64,000 nucleotides of DNA from Daucus carota subsp. sativus (Eukaryota > Streptophyta > Magnoliopsida > Apiales > Apiaceae). Each line of letters begins with the position of its first letter. Position 1 is the stretch's first letter. Of this stretch, positions 52,070 to 63,237 are shown piece after piece. The position numbers and the translations under genes were made by a program. The notes below the pieces were generated by a model. It was given only the letters and a program-made list of their open reading frames with translations, made no database searches and was not told the DNA's origin. The stretch is taken from positions 4,314,930 to 4,378,929 of the forward strand of contig NC_030389.2 in the NCBI RefSeq assembly GCF_001625215.2, written 5' to 3'.

Positions 52070-52884
52070 ATGGCTGCATTAACAACCCTCTCCACCACAA
52101 TGCTCAGCACCACCTTCTTGAACCGCCACCAACCTGTTGTCACCAGTCTCCGAGCCAACACGGGTAGATCCCTCTTCGGGCTCAAGTCATCTGGCCGAGG
52201 CCGGGTGACTTGCATGTCTCCTTACAAAGTCAAGCTGATTACACCAACAGGCTAGGAAGCATGAGTGCAGGTGCAGGTGCGGGTACGGGAGTGCGCGATG
52301 CGGGGATTCGGGAATTCGGCAAATTCAAAAATGTGGGGATTCGGGTGCGGGGGGATTCGGCTAATATTGATATATTAAGATATATATTATACATGTATTT
52401 CAAGAGTTACATATATATTTAAACCAATTAATCAAATAAATAAGTTTAATATCCTTAATAATTTATAATATAGTTACTTAATAGCACAATTATTACCACT
52501 ATAAAGTAGTTAAGTGATAAAATATTCAATTAATCACAGAATCAATAATTAACAAGAATCCCCAAGTATCGAAGAATCCCCAAGAATCGAGTGCGCGGTG
52601 CGGCGGGTGAGTGAAGTATCCCTGCTTTCTAGCCAACAGGTGAGCATGAATTTGAGTGTCATAGTGATGTATTCATTCTTGACAAGGCTGAAGAGGTGGG
52701 AATCGATCTTCCCTCCTCTTGCAGAGCAGGGTCTTGCTCTACTTGTGGTGGAAAAGTTGTTTCGGGCTTAGTGGAACAATCAGACCAGAGCTTTTTTGAT
52801 GATGAACAGATAGAGGAGGGCTATGTTCTCACGTGTGTGGCTTATCCTAATTATGAACAGATAGAGGAGGGCTATGCACTGTAA
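52070..52884 (+). pseudogene. Ferredoxin Fd4, interrupted by a hAT MITE
   Basis: The first part (52070-52251) is a normal transit peptide and mature start ('[17 protein letters not shown]'). A 381-bp element then interrupts it. The second part (52641-52884) encodes '[20 protein letters not shown]', '[20 protein letters not shown]' and 'VLTCVAYP'; all four cluster Cys are still present. The end is altered: 'EQIEEGY' is duplicated and the usual tail is lost. The transposon brings an immediate stop, so the gene makes at most a 61-residue product. Confidence 0.9.
52252..52632. mobile_element. hAT-type element (381 bp) in Fd4 reading frame
   Basis: Perfect 8-bp duplication CCAACAGG (52244-52251 and 52633-52640); the intact paralogues have one copy there. 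The ends CTAGGAAGCATGAGTG and ...CCTGCTTTCTAG are inverted repeats. Both flanks hold GCGGGGATTCGGG / GAATCCCC words; the middle is AT-rich. Confidence 0.92.
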
Positions 52885-52946
52885 TTTTTTTACTAAATAT
52901 GTTTGATTTCATTCAAATTATGCATGACAGTTTGAACATCTTTAAT

Positions 52947-53133
52947 AGGCTTAATGCCCTTTCAACGCTCAATGTTTGGGGCTATGTACCGATGCGGCCT
53001 CAATGTTTTAACTCGACTGATTCAACCTTTTAACTATCCAATATGTTCCGTTTAGCCCTCATACCGGTATAAAGTCAAAAAAACAGTAATATAACGGAGG
53101 GTATTAACATAGAGGGTTAAAAGGGCATTTAGC
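52947..53133. mobile_element. GGCTTAATGCC-type TIR element, second copy
   Basis: Duplicate of 50050-50275 with minor differences, in the matching position after Fd4. It shows the unit [ferredoxin + TIR element + MuDR fragment] was copied as a block. Confidence 0.62.
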
Positions 53134-53222
53134 CACCAATAAAGAAATTACTCCTGACAGGACCAAGAAAAAAAGAGACAAAATAAAATGTTGTGATCCA
53201 GTCCAGAGAAGATAACTCAAAC

Positions 53223-53782
53223 ATGTTGAAGAGAAAAGGAACTAGTCTAAGGTGCTCTAATTGTGGTGAGTGGGAACACAATGTTAGAAGCTGTCCTAAA
53301 GAGGTGTAATAACATATCTGTACTCCGATATTTTATCATATACATCACACTGCAACTAATATCTATTTTCCTAACAGAAAACTGCTGGGAACAAAGAGGA
53401 TGGGAAGAAAGAAGATGCCTTCAAGTGGAAAGAAAGAAGAACCAGATGCAACTACTGCAACGAACTTGGACACAATGCCAGATCTTGCACACCTAAGGTA
53501 TATTTCACTTCAGTTTTTTTTGGTAATTTAGTGTGTATTGTCTTTTTTCATGTATCTAAGGTGTTTTGTGTCTTTTCATGTGATTTAGAGGGGAAGAAAT
53601 CATCTAGGAACAAGAAACTTGCAGGAAGATCACCCAGGTGCAGCCCAATAAAAGATGGCAAAGAATTCCTCACTCATGAGGGTATGTTCAAGCCTTTCAA
53701 ACTACCCACACAAACAGGCCCTTCACAGGATTTGAGTACTCCGAAAGAGATGGCTAGAACTACACAACTACGCAACTCTTAA
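53223..53782 (+). pseudogene. MuDR zinc-knuckle fragment, copy 2
   Basis: Two CCHC knuckles on adjacent exon-like pieces: CSNCGEWEHNVRSC (about 53253-53294) and CNYCNELGHNARSC (about 53450-53491), both C-x2-C-x4-H-x4-C as found at the end of plant MURA transposases. A Lys/Arg/Ser-rich tail follows ('KKSSRNKKLAGRSPRCSPIK', about 53585-53645) and ends near 53782. No catalytic core is present upstream. It is a transposase 3' end, not autonomous. Confidence 0.72.
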
Positions 53783-54420
53783 GCAATTGCAAGCAGTATT
53801 GAGAAAGAATAAGGGTCCCGTGGTCTATTGAGAAAAGAATAAGGGTATTGTCACTATATTGGCTACTTTGAATGTTTTAGTTCAGAAACAACTAGGGTCT
53901 TTTAAGAATTTCTCTGTTTCATTACTTTTGAGAATTGGTCTAGTGTATTATTATTGGGCAATTCTTTTTGTTGTTGGCCGCGACTTGAAGTTGTTTTGGA
54001 GACGTAGTTGGTTGTATCTGATCTTAAACATTTATAGTATCCATATGCTTTTATCTCTGTCATTTATTGAGTTTAGTGTGCATTTATACTTGCTTTCGAC
54101 TTTTATTTGTTTTTTAGTTTTACCAGTATTCTGCCTCATTTATGTTATGGTAGCATTTGTCCTCATCTATACTATAATGACCTCTCAAACACAAAACAAA
54201 CATAAGGGAAACATTACTTCAGTCGATTCATTTTAAACAAATACATTACAAACTTCATCAAACATTACTCAATGTCAATACTCAACAAGAAGAAAATGAC
54301 ATCTACAACTCCTAGTCCTCTACATCAACATCTTGCATCTTGCGGAAACTATATAAAACAATTGCAATCCATGTGACAATCAACAAAGTAAGCGCAATGT
54401 TGCAACTACACTTCTCTTGT
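53783..54420. other. AT-rich spacer, no supported gene
   Basis: A 125-codon frame at 53859-54236 reads as hydrophobic low-information sequence and is probably chance or MuDR 3' DNA. Nothing else is seen. Confidence 0.45.
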
Positions 54421-54429
54421 TTAGATCCT

Positions 54430-54727
54430 TCTTGAAACTCCATGTCCCATGCACCCAGAAAACCCATTCTCCCTGCTTCGGAACATACTATATATGACCT
54501 CCAATCTATTCCGGACCAAATCCAATTCTCTTGCAGTCAACTTGTTTATGTTGTGCTTCGAGCTTATTAATTTTTTTAATAGCCCAGGGATTATTGCTCT
54601 TGCACGGTCATAAAGTGGATCATCCAACCATCGGAAAAATCTATTTCACAATAAACAAACCGACGACCTACATTTGAATCTGTCCAAGCAGTTTTCGCGA
54701 GCAACCAATTATCACAGACACATCTTT
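54430..54727 (-). pseudogene. GRF-type zinc-finger gene fragment
   Basis: On the minus strand, across frame changes: 'TAWTDSNVGRRFVYCE', then 'FFRWLDDPLYDRARAIIPGL'. The first resembles the 'KTSxTxxNPGRRFxxC' half of a GRF zinc finger, and the second the 'FFRWxDDP' stretch that follows it in many plant GRF proteins. The first half of the finger and any partner domain are missing, so this is a fragment. Identification is by recall. Confidence 0.5.
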
Positions 54728-55124
54728 CAGCCGTTATCTATCACCGATGAAGAAGTAAAGAAAGAAAGGAGGGATATGAAGAAGACAGAGAAAAGATGAG
54801 AAGAGATAAAAAAAGACACAAATAAAAAAAAGACTATATATATATATACACACACACAGACTGTGTCCAAATCTAGTCAAATGTCCCCGACTTAATGGTT
54901 TTCAATAAACTTGACTGTTACATTAAGAAAAAGGTTTAATCTGACGCGCCAAACAAAACAAGGTGCACAGTTGCAATTATATAAAGTACTGGCCATAAAA
55001 TGCTCTTCCCGAACTTCAATGGGTAGCGTTTTGCAATTAACTTTATAAAATACTACTACGATGATGATGTATAAATATTAAGAAATTTTTATATCCAATA
55101 GCAAAACAAGCCACGTAAATATAA
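54728..55124. other. Spacer upstream of Fd5
   Basis: AT-rich DNA with a TATATACACACACA microsatellite near 54835-54860. From about 55020 it is again the Fd2-type upstream unit. No gene. Confidence 0.5.
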
Positions 55125-55580
55125 GGCTTAATGACCTTTTAGCCCTCGAAGTATGGGTGGAAGTTCCGATGCGGCGTCGAAGTTTAAAAACGTACCTTTC
55201 GACCCTCAAAGTATCTTTGTCGTACCTTTTAGCCCTTTTTAAAATTACCGGTATAAATCGGGGGGATAAACTTGACAATTCATATTCGAGGTAAAGTTTG
55301 GGCGTACCTTTTAACCCTTAAAGTATACATCTCGTTCCTTTTAACCCTTAAAGAATACATTAAAATACATGAGATGTTCCTTTTAACCCTTAATGTTTAA
55401 TGCTCTTTTTAACCCTCACGTGTGAAATGTCAACTTTGTCCACCCCGTTATAACCGGTATACGCCATAAGGGCTAAAAGGTACGACAAAGATACTTTGAG
55501 GGTCGAAATGTACGTTTTTAAACTTCGAGGCCGCATCAGAACATCCACCCAAACTTCAAGGGCTAAAAGGTCATTAAGCC
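55125..55580. mobile_element. MULE-type TIR element (456 bp) in the Fd5 promoter
   Basis: Perfect 9-bp duplication TAAATATAA (55116-55124 and 55581-55589). Long inverted repeats start GGCTTAATGACCTTTTAGCC and can be followed for over 100 bp with a few changes. The Fd6 promoter (about 57133-57150) has the uninterrupted site. The inner part contains repeated 'ccttttaacccttaa' words. No coding capacity. Confidence 0.92.
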
Positions 55581-55619
55581 TAAATATAAAAACAAGAAAA
55601 ATTTAAGCCACATTTTCAG

Positions 55620-55774
55620 TAATAAAAGAAGAGCAAGCCACAGAGCAGCTCATCAGATGCACACAAAGAAGATAGGATAAGATTTCCTCTGAGCGCCTTA
55701 CTTCCACACTCCAGTAAATTATATCCTCCTTATCAACTTGCATTCATTCTCCGAAAACTAGCATACCATTCAAG
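55620..55774 (+). promoter_or_regulatory. Fd5 core promoter and CATT-rich leader
   Basis: TAATAAAAG at 55620 stands where Fd2 and Fd4 have TTATAAAAG, so the TATA box is weakened by one base. GATAAGATT is at about 55675. The leader ends CATTCATTCTCCG...GCATACCATTCAAG before the ATG, with three CATT words. A 456-bp transposon ends 39 bp upstream of the TATA-like box. Confidence 0.55.
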
Positions 55775-56209
55775 ATGGCTGCATTAACAACCCTCTTCAC
55801 CACCATGCTGAACACCACCTTCTTAAACCGCCACCAACCTGTTGTCACCAGTCTCCGAGCCAACACTGGTAAATCCCTTTTCGGGCTCAAGTCATCCGGA
55901 CGAGGCCGGGTGACTTGCATGGCTTACAAAGTGAAGCTGATTACACCAACAGGTGAGCATGAATTCGAGTGTCCAAGTGATGAGTACATTCTCGACTATG
56001 CTGAAGAGAAGGGAATCGATCTTCCCTTCTCTTGCAGAGCAGGGTCATGCTCTAGTTGTACAGGAAAAGTTGTTTCGGGCTCGGTGGATCAATCAGACCA
56101 GAGCTTTCTTGATGATGAACAGGTGGATGCGGGTTATGTTCTCACTTGTGTGGCTTATCCTATCTCTGATGTAACAATTCAAACCCACAGGGAGGAGGAT
56201 CTTTTTTAA
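55775..56209 (+). CDS. Plastid ferredoxin Fd5
   Basis: Intronless, 144 residues. The transit peptide ('[20 protein letters not shown]') ends at 'RVTCMA' and the mature part begins '[20 protein letters not shown]'. All [2Fe-2S] ligands are present (CRAGSCSSC, 'VLTCVAYP'). Against Fd6 it has Asp-Tyr for Asp-His in the '[10 protein letters not shown]' segment and Phe for Tyr before the first ligand (LPFSC against LPYSC). The stop directly follows 'REEDLF'. No defect is visible, but its promoter carries a transposon and a changed TATA box. Confidence 0.95.
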   Translation: MAALTTLFTTMLNTTFLNRHQPVVTSLRANTGKSLFGLKSSGRGRVTCMAYKVKLITPTGEHEFECPSDEYILDYAEEKGIDLPFSCRAGSCSSCTGKVVSGSVDQSDQSFLDDEQVDAGYVLTCVAYPISDVTIQTHREEDLF

Positions 56210-56316
56210 ATATTTATTCTTATGTCCTGATATCCTTTGTTACACAATTCATAATCTTCTGTTTGGTTTTTGATTATTTACTATGAAATGTTTCATCATA
56301 AAATCAAAATATGATA

Positions 56317-56591
56317 CTCCGTCCATCCCAATGAATTCTTTACATTGGGATTGGGTACCGAGACTAAGAAAAAATATATTAAGTGGTATAAAATAATAAG
56401 GGAAAGAAAAGTGGAGAAAGTAGTGAATCCATCTATATTTAATGGATAGATTTGAAAATGTAGATGAACGTAGTGAGTGAGATTGAGTTTTATATAATAT
56501 AAAATTTTACTATTTTCGGAATGTTTTGTAATTTATAGAAATGAGTGGGATGTCAAAAAAAACTGTAAAGAATCTAATGGGACGGAGGGAA
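56317..56591. mobile_element. Stowaway-like (Tc1/mariner) MITE, 275 bp
   Basis: The ends CTCCGTCCATCCCAATGAAT and ATGGGACGGAGGGAA are inverted repeats of the Stowaway pattern, flanked by a TA dinucleotide on both sides (56315-56316, 56592-56593). No coding capacity. Confidence 0.87.
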
Positions 56592-56593
56592 TA

Positions 56594-57172
56594 CAATTCA
56601 TTTAAATCTATAAATTGATTTTAATTCATTAAAATTCGGGTGGATACACCCCTTGAGAGCAGCTCTGTGCCTCTGTTACAAAGGGGGTTTCCCTTTTGTT
56701 ATCAGAAAACCATCTGTTCTGAGTCTAGAAATCCTTTACTCAAGGCCAGTCCATTTCAGAAACTTGTTTGCGTTTGCCTGAAGTAAGTTTTTTTCCATTT
56801 CACCCGAAATCTCTTTCATTTTTTACATCGAATATAGTTGAGAATGTAACAAGAGGTTGAAGAGTGGGTATAGGAGTAGGGCTCACGTCAAAACCCTGCT
56901 TAGTGCTTACCCTGCTTGGCTTGCTGTAGGAATAACATGTCAGTCACCAAAGTGTTGGTATCAAGTTTTGAGTTCGGTCACCAACTTGATTACTAATCCA
57001 AAATCTGTTGCAGGGTATTGGTTAATAAGGCCCTGTCGCGGATTAATAAAATAAATATAAAATACTACTACAATGATTAATAATCACTATAAATATTAAA
57101 AAATTTCATATTGAATAGAAAAATAAGTCACATAAATATAAAAACAAGAAACATGTAAGCCACATTTTCTGT
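56594..57172. other. Spacer upstream of Fd6
   Basis: Holds some unrepeated DNA (56640-56900), then from about 56900 the Fd2-type upstream unit ('ggaataacatgtcag', 'attaataaaataaatataaa'). No gene is supported; the 65-codon frame at 56857 is chance. Confidence 0.5.
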
Positions 57173-57338
57173 AATAAAAGAAGAGCAAGCTACAGAGCAG
57201 CTCATTAGATGCACAGAAAGAAGATAGGATAAGATTTCCTCTGAGCTGCTCTACTTCCACACTCCCTCTCCACTCCAGTGAATTATACCCTCCTTATCAA
57301 CTTGCATTCATTCTCCGAAAACTAGCATTCCATTCAAG
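57173..57338 (+). promoter_or_regulatory. Fd6 core promoter and CATT-rich leader
   Basis: TAATAAAAG at about 57173 is the TATA-like box, GATAAGATT lies near 57228, and the leader ends CATTCATTCTCCG...GCATTCCATTCAAG before the ATG, with four CATT words. The transposon present in Fd5 is absent here. Confidence 0.55.
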
Positions 57339-57773
57339 ATGGCTGCATTAACAACCCTCTCCACCACAATGCTCAGCACCACCTTCTTAAACCGCCACCA
57401 ACCTGTTGTCACCAGTCTGCGAGCCAACACGGGTAGATCCCTTTTCGGGCTCAAGTCATCTGGCCGAGGCCGGGTGACTTGCATGGCTTACAAAGTGAAG
57501 CTGATTACACCAACAGGTGAGCTTGAATTCGAGTGTCCAGAAGATGCATACATTCTCGACCATGCTGAAGAGCAGGGAATCGATCTTCCCTACTCTTGCA
57601 GAGCAGGGTCATGCTCTAGTTGTACCGGGAAAGTTGTTTCAGGCACACTGGATCAATCAGACCAGAGCTTTCTTGATGATGACCAGATGAAGGCTGGTTA
57701 TGTTCTCACTTGTGTGGCTTATCCTACCTCTGATGTAACAATTCAAACCCACAAGGAGGAGGATATTTTTTAA
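57339..57773 (+). CDS. Plastid ferredoxin Fd6
   Basis: Intronless, 144 residues, same layout as Fd5. The transit peptide ends at 'RVTCMA', and the mature part starts '[20 protein letters not shown]'. The Cys ligands are in CRAGSCSSC and 'VLTCVAYP', and the protein ends 'HKEEDIF'. It is the cleanest member of the Fd2-type group: no insertion in promoter, frame or stop. Its role is plastid electron transfer; leaf or root type cannot be decided. Confidence 0.96.
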   Translation: MAALTTLSTTMLSTTFLNRHQPVVTSLRANTGRSLFGLKSSGRGRVTCMAYKVKLITPTGELEFECPEDAYILDHAEEQGIDLPYSCRAGSCSSCTGKVVSGTLDQSDQSFLDDDQMKAGYVLTCVAYPTSDVTIQTHKEEDIF

Positions 57774-57852
57774 ATATTTATTCTTATGTCCTGATGATTT
57801 CAATTCATTGCTAATTTCTTTGCTTGTCTTATGAATGTACTTTTTAGTGTTA

Positions 57853-57955
57853 TCTGTTCTAATACTTCTCGGGATAAGATAGAGTCGAACTCAGGTGTCC
57901 CGGGACAACAGAGGATAAACCCACCGTACCACTTGGGCTATCCTATCGCCCTCTA
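57853..57955 (-). mobile_element. tRNA-like SINE head fragment
   Basis: On the minus strand TAGCCCAAGTGG fits an RNA polymerase III A box, and GAGTTCGACTC, 43 bp on, fits a B box. The sequence does not fold into a full tRNA with matched acceptor stem, so it is a tRNA-derived SINE head rather than a tRNA gene. No typical SINE tail follows. Confidence 0.5.
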
Positions 57956-58085
57956 AATATGTTTGATTTCGCTTAATGTGCTTCATATTATGCATGGCAC
58001 TTTGAACATCTTTAATACTATCAAATTATAATCACAATTGAAGCTTTCGTATATTTTGAATAATAAAGAAACGATTGCTCAATGC

Positions 58086-61000
58086 TCATGTCTTTCTAAG
58101 TAAGTCAAATAAAGTCACAACTTTCCCCTCTTCATCATCTACATTGTCTTGTATCTCACTCTCATAGTTAAATCCATAAGATGCATAGTCCGACACTCGG
58201 AATGAGAGTTCGTGATTAGAACGATCCGAACTGCCAATAATTGTTGCATCCGGCAGTTCATTTGTCATTGAATCATCAACCAAATGATTCAATGAACCTG
58301 TAGAGGAACATGGAGATATAGTACGCGATGCCACAGTAATGATTTCATCGCCTTCATCTATTGTTGATCCAAGAGAACAAGTAGACCTCGTGGTAATCGA
58401 GTTTACTGCATTGTGCTTGGACCTCTCCTTCACTCTTTTGCACCAACTGTGTAGTGAGTCTCGGACATTCTCAGCAATCAATGATTTCTTCAAGCGAGAA
58501 CCCATCTGGATTAGGATCGAGTAAATAGGATCAATGACATGACAGAAAATTTTAAGACTTGCTTATTATGAATTCAAACGGATCGACACAATGGTACCTG
58601 TGTGATTATAATGTTTAGAGGCACAGTGCTATAGCTACACCAGAACTGAACAATCACCCTGAAAAATATGGTTAAGATCTTTTGTAAAAATATGAAAGGA
58701 ACTTAAAATTACGAAAGTAAAAGGATTGAGTCTGTGCGCGTGTTTACACAGATGAGAGAATTGAAAGAAGAACACGAACAAGGAACATACCCAGAGGTTA
58801 ACCGTACAACAATCATTCCATGGTTCTTCATAAAACATGCTCGCTGTTCCATTCCCCACTGCACATAAAAAGGTAACAAGTTGAATAGTTGTTACAAAAT
58901 AGCTAGAATATTTTTCTTCGTTTACTTCTTCTCTCACCAAAGACCAAATAAATGTTGCCATCTCAAAAGCATTCTGCAGAAAATCAAATATAACAATGAT
59001 CAAATCATGTAACAAAAGACAAGTTAACAGGTCATAAAAAATGTAAGCTTAAGAAATGTTACCTGGAATGATATAAATTGTATCAAGCGTAGCAACACTT
59101 CTGGTTTCCCGAACCAGAAGAGCCCATCACGGGGCTTAATTTGATTTTCGCCAGGTCTCCCTCTCGGGTCAACAATTTCTAGTGCTAACAGGGAGACGAC
59201 ATGCTGGAGTTTTGTTCCCACCAACATAACAAGCTTTAACATGTAGAATAAGCATATATACGAAGAGAATTAAGACATATGAATCACTAGACGATGAGTT
59301 TATTCTTGTAGTAAGGAGGCAGCATTGAGTTGAAACACTTACAATGACAGGAATAAATGACAGCCAAAAGTAGATATTAAGACCTGTGTCACATGAACAC
59401 TTGAGCTTAGCTGAAATCATATCGATTTTGAACTCATTTAAGAAATTTAGAAAAATTACCGTGGATATTTACAAAGATGCAAATTATGGCATAGCCCCAG
59501 AGCGGCCAGCTGCAAAGAGTTGAACGCGTAATTTAGTAGTGATCTACATATGATATATGAAATTGTGTTTTCCATATCCGATAGGAAATAGATGTCTGAT
59601 ATCATGCCTTCCTAATTCTACAATTTATATGAGTTCCTAGGTAAGATAAATTACTGCAGAAAAGAAAGTTGTAAATTGTAAATTCCTCATGATACTTCCA
59701 ATATAACCAGCAGGCCTAGTTTTGTCAAACTGATTCAATTATTAAGACCCTCTAATGGTAATGGCTTCATTAATCCGGTCACATTTGTTTGCTTACCTGA
59801 TCCCCACAATTCCATGAAATTCATCTTCCATGCTCCGGACGATATAATTATGGAAGTTGTAAGATAGTGGCAGCTTATGAGTCTGGAAATGAGCAAACAA
59901 ACATAATGAAGGTGATTAAGAACATAACTATTGCAATATACTGCCAGATCTTTTAACCACATATTGAACTGAACATTTTAGTCACCAGATAAAAGAGGGA
60001 TTACAAGATGCGACAAAGTATCCTAGAGGATCGATCATTTCCAAAACAAGCACCACTCATTTGTTGCACTAAAAAACAAAGAACAGAAGAAAATGAAATA
60101 CCCACGGTGATGAAACCTGATCGCAGTGCAAAGTAATCCGACTTTCTCATTGAACTTTTGAACTGTTTGAAGAAGCAAAGCTGTAACCACAAACAAGTCA
60201 TATTAGCCTTTTATGCGAGGCCATGGACAGACAAATCAGATATAAGAATATGTAACATCTGTCTACAAAATTTTTATACATAATTTAAGATGTGTACTAC
60301 TGGTGTTGTGTACTATAGGTTCATGCAAACTGATCTATCAGAAGAGAAAACATAGGCATTCTGGAGAAAGAAATATCACCATCCAAATCAGAATTCGGCT
60401 TCTATTCCAAGGATGAGTTGCATGATGTAAGATAAAGGTCACCTGACGCCTCATCACCTTGCTTTTCTTTGCTTTAGAGATAAATAAATATGTGCCGAAT
60501 TAGACTGAATAGAAGAAACTTATACAATGGAACAAAACATCTTCTACATATGTAATGTGAAGCATTAGCATTTAAACAATAAGACATCAAATTTATATGA
60601 AAATCTGTTGGAGAAGCAGAGCAACTCAAAACAGGCGATCTGATTCAAAGCATTAAGCAGTTATAATATTACCTTGCATACTGCTATCCGGAGATAGGCT
60701 TGCCAGGACCTCCCATTTCCTCCAGCTATAAATCTGCAAATACATAAATACCGTAGTAACCTGGAGTGATACTATTTTCCTTAAACTCTCACTTAGATCA
60801 ATGTAGGTGCATTTGTTTATATACCTAATACTTAAAACATGTTTATCACTCTAATTTAGTAACAATTGAATTTAATGTAAAGCTGGAAATAGAGGCGGAA
60901 TAGGTACCTTGGTCATAGCCAAACCAACTGCAATACAGCTATACAGAACATGAGTGATACCAAGAACAAACAAGAAACGGTGGAGCTGTTCAAGGCCTTC

Positions 61001-61808
61001 ATGCGAGACAAAAGGTTCACGCCCCTGCAACACAATATCAAGAATTAATAAATTGATCCACTTACATATCACTAAACTAAAAGGCAAAAAGATGCATTTC
61101 TTTACCTCACCACAATGATGAGATGAATGATGATTAACTTCTTTTGAAGAAACAACAGTCTCATTCAAAGACAATGAATTTCTGAGCCTAATATGCTCTT
61201 TAATGCCAAAATCTTCTTCGGAACAAAGGAAGAATTTACTATTGAACAAAGAAGAGTCTACGCAAATCTGGGAAATTGCCCCTGCCCATTGCCCCAGCAA
61301 CAGGGATATAAGTCCAAGCAGCATCATCTCTGATCACCATAGAACCATTTACTCAAATACCATGAAACAATAATATTATTTTCGAAATAGTTAGAACAAA
61401 TTAACAGCAAATATCAGCTACAAACAATATTTTAGTGACTCTGAAGTACAGTAACATGAAAAACAACAATACCTTGACAAAATGTGATGTTTACTCAACT
61501 CAGTTAGAATATACATTCTTACAACATAAAAATCACTAACCTTCTTTAATTTTTTCCACAGAAGCAAATAAAGCCTTCCTCCTAGTCTTCTTTAACCACT
61601 GAAACAAAATTTTGAAAGAAAAAAACAAAATTAATATATAAATCTAAATAGAACCCGAGAAAAAGAAATGGAAATTACTGACCCTGCCAAATTTATAGAG
61701 TGATCTCTGGACCAAAAGGCACAGAAAAACCATGACAGTAGTGACAGTTGCAACTGACCATGTTGGTGTTTCTGCTAAAGACCTCCCTTCCCTTATCAGG
61801 CCCTCCAT
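58086..61808 (-). CDS. MLO: MLO-family seven-helix protein, MLO4/MLO11 clade
   Basis: Fifteen exons on the minus strand: 61808-61683, 61598-61541, 61329-61106, 61024-60908, 60733-60673, 60471-60380, 60180-60106, 59882-59797, 59509-59460, 59383-59343, 59233-59063, 58973-58938, 58858-58791, 58658-58598 and 58505-58086, all GT-AG and in phase, giving 561 residues. It starts '[20 protein letters not shown]', with a luminal loop holding the conserved Cys ('[15 protein letters not shown]'), '[20 protein letters not shown]', '[20 protein letters not shown]', '[20 protein letters not shown]' and '[19 protein letters not shown]'. The calmodulin-binding region is '[17 protein letters not shown]' in the cytosolic tail. 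MLO proteins are plasma-membrane calcium-channel-like; the MLO4/MLO11 clade controls root touch response rather than mildew susceptibility. No defect seen. Confidence 0.95.
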
Positions 61809-62014
61809 TTCTTTCTCCGAAAAACCGAAACCTTCCCTAAAAACAATGTTGACACACACAATGTAGAGAAAAATTCAAGGGTCTTGACATATATAGTATG
61901 TGCATGTGAAATGCAGATGTAAAATGTAACATGATGAAACCCAGGTCCGGATGCACTGGAGCTGCTTGGATCCATATTGTTGCACAAGTCTAAGCCTGCA
62001 CATGAAGCAATCAA

Positions 62015-63230
62015 GTTGTTGATCTACTTGCATTTTTTAAGTGCTTCTGATGAATAGAAAAATACAACAATTTATGTACAATTGTGTACTTGTTCCCTGT
62101 GCTGGAGATTCTCATAATTTAAGTGCAAGTGTTTGTTATGTACACGATTGAATCAGTAGAACAGTGCACCAGAATATTCTGCCTCCTCACTTTTTACTGC
62201 TTTTTTAGTACGTGGCAAAAAATATTGTTTTTAAAATTTCGTTTTCTTAAATAAAAATATGTAATAAAAATTTTAATTCAGAAAAATCAACTAAAAATAA
62301 TATTTTTTACTACAGAGTCAATCCAAAAATGTGTATCAAAAGACAAAGCATTACAAGGACATCGAGAAAAAAATTATAAATAATATTTACAATTGTGTCA
62401 AAGTGGTTGGAGGACTATAACTTTTGAAAAATATTTTTATTTTTTAGTAATTTAAGGAGAATATTTTTATTTTTTAGTAATTTTGAAAAAAGTATTAATG
62501 TATTTATTTGAAACATATCATTGGTATATTAATAAAAATTATATATAATTATATTATTTATTTAATATGTATGTTGCATGTGTTATTTTTAGAAATCAAT
62601 TTTTTAGTCAGGAATATGAAATATAATGTGTTTTACTTGAAAAGGATAGTTGCTATGTTGTGCGATGTTATTATGTTATGCAATATTATTTTTAGAAAAT
62701 CGAGGTTTTTTATTTAAAAAATATAAAATTGATAATAATTTTAGTTAAAAAGTATAATTGATTATACAAGTAGACCCATTATGTCTGGAGTAAACGTGAT
62801 GACACCTCTACTAATACTTTTAGCTACATATGACCATAGCACCGTCTATTAAAATTATTTTACGGTATCATTTAATTTTTGATAATATCTTAATTTGTGT
62901 ATCATTATTTGGAAATAATCTATATATACAGATGTCAGTATGACGGGTGAAAATCTATTGTCAATTTATAATGATAATAATGATGTATATATTCAATATT
63001 ACTTACTTGTTAACCCAACCAATTTAATAGGATTTTATATACTCCTTTCGTCTTTCTCAATTATATACGCAGAGGCCTTACAAAAAAAAAATTATATACG
63101 CAGAGGAGTGGTACAGTTTCTCTAAAATATTGTCTTGTAACTTATTTTGTAAATTTTCTTTTTTTATTAAATTTTTATTTGAAAAAAAAATCGTAAAATT
63201 AAATTATAGTAATATTTTGATGCAGTTTAG
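62015..63230. other. AT-rich intergenic DNA upstream of MLO
   Basis: Probably holds the MLO promoter near 61900-62200. Further right it is very AT-rich with no gene. ACTCCTTTCGTC near 63041 resembles a Stowaway end, and ATTATATACGCAGAGG is repeated (63060 and 63092). Confidence 0.45.
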
Positions 63231-63237
63231 TGCACTG

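Noticed and set aside
53859-54236. 125-codon hydrophobic frame
   Set aside because: Composition is T-rich with no conserved motif; no membrane protein family recognised.
57853-57955. Functional tRNA gene
   Set aside because: The A and B boxes are good but the acceptor and T stems do not pair properly; a SINE head is more likely.
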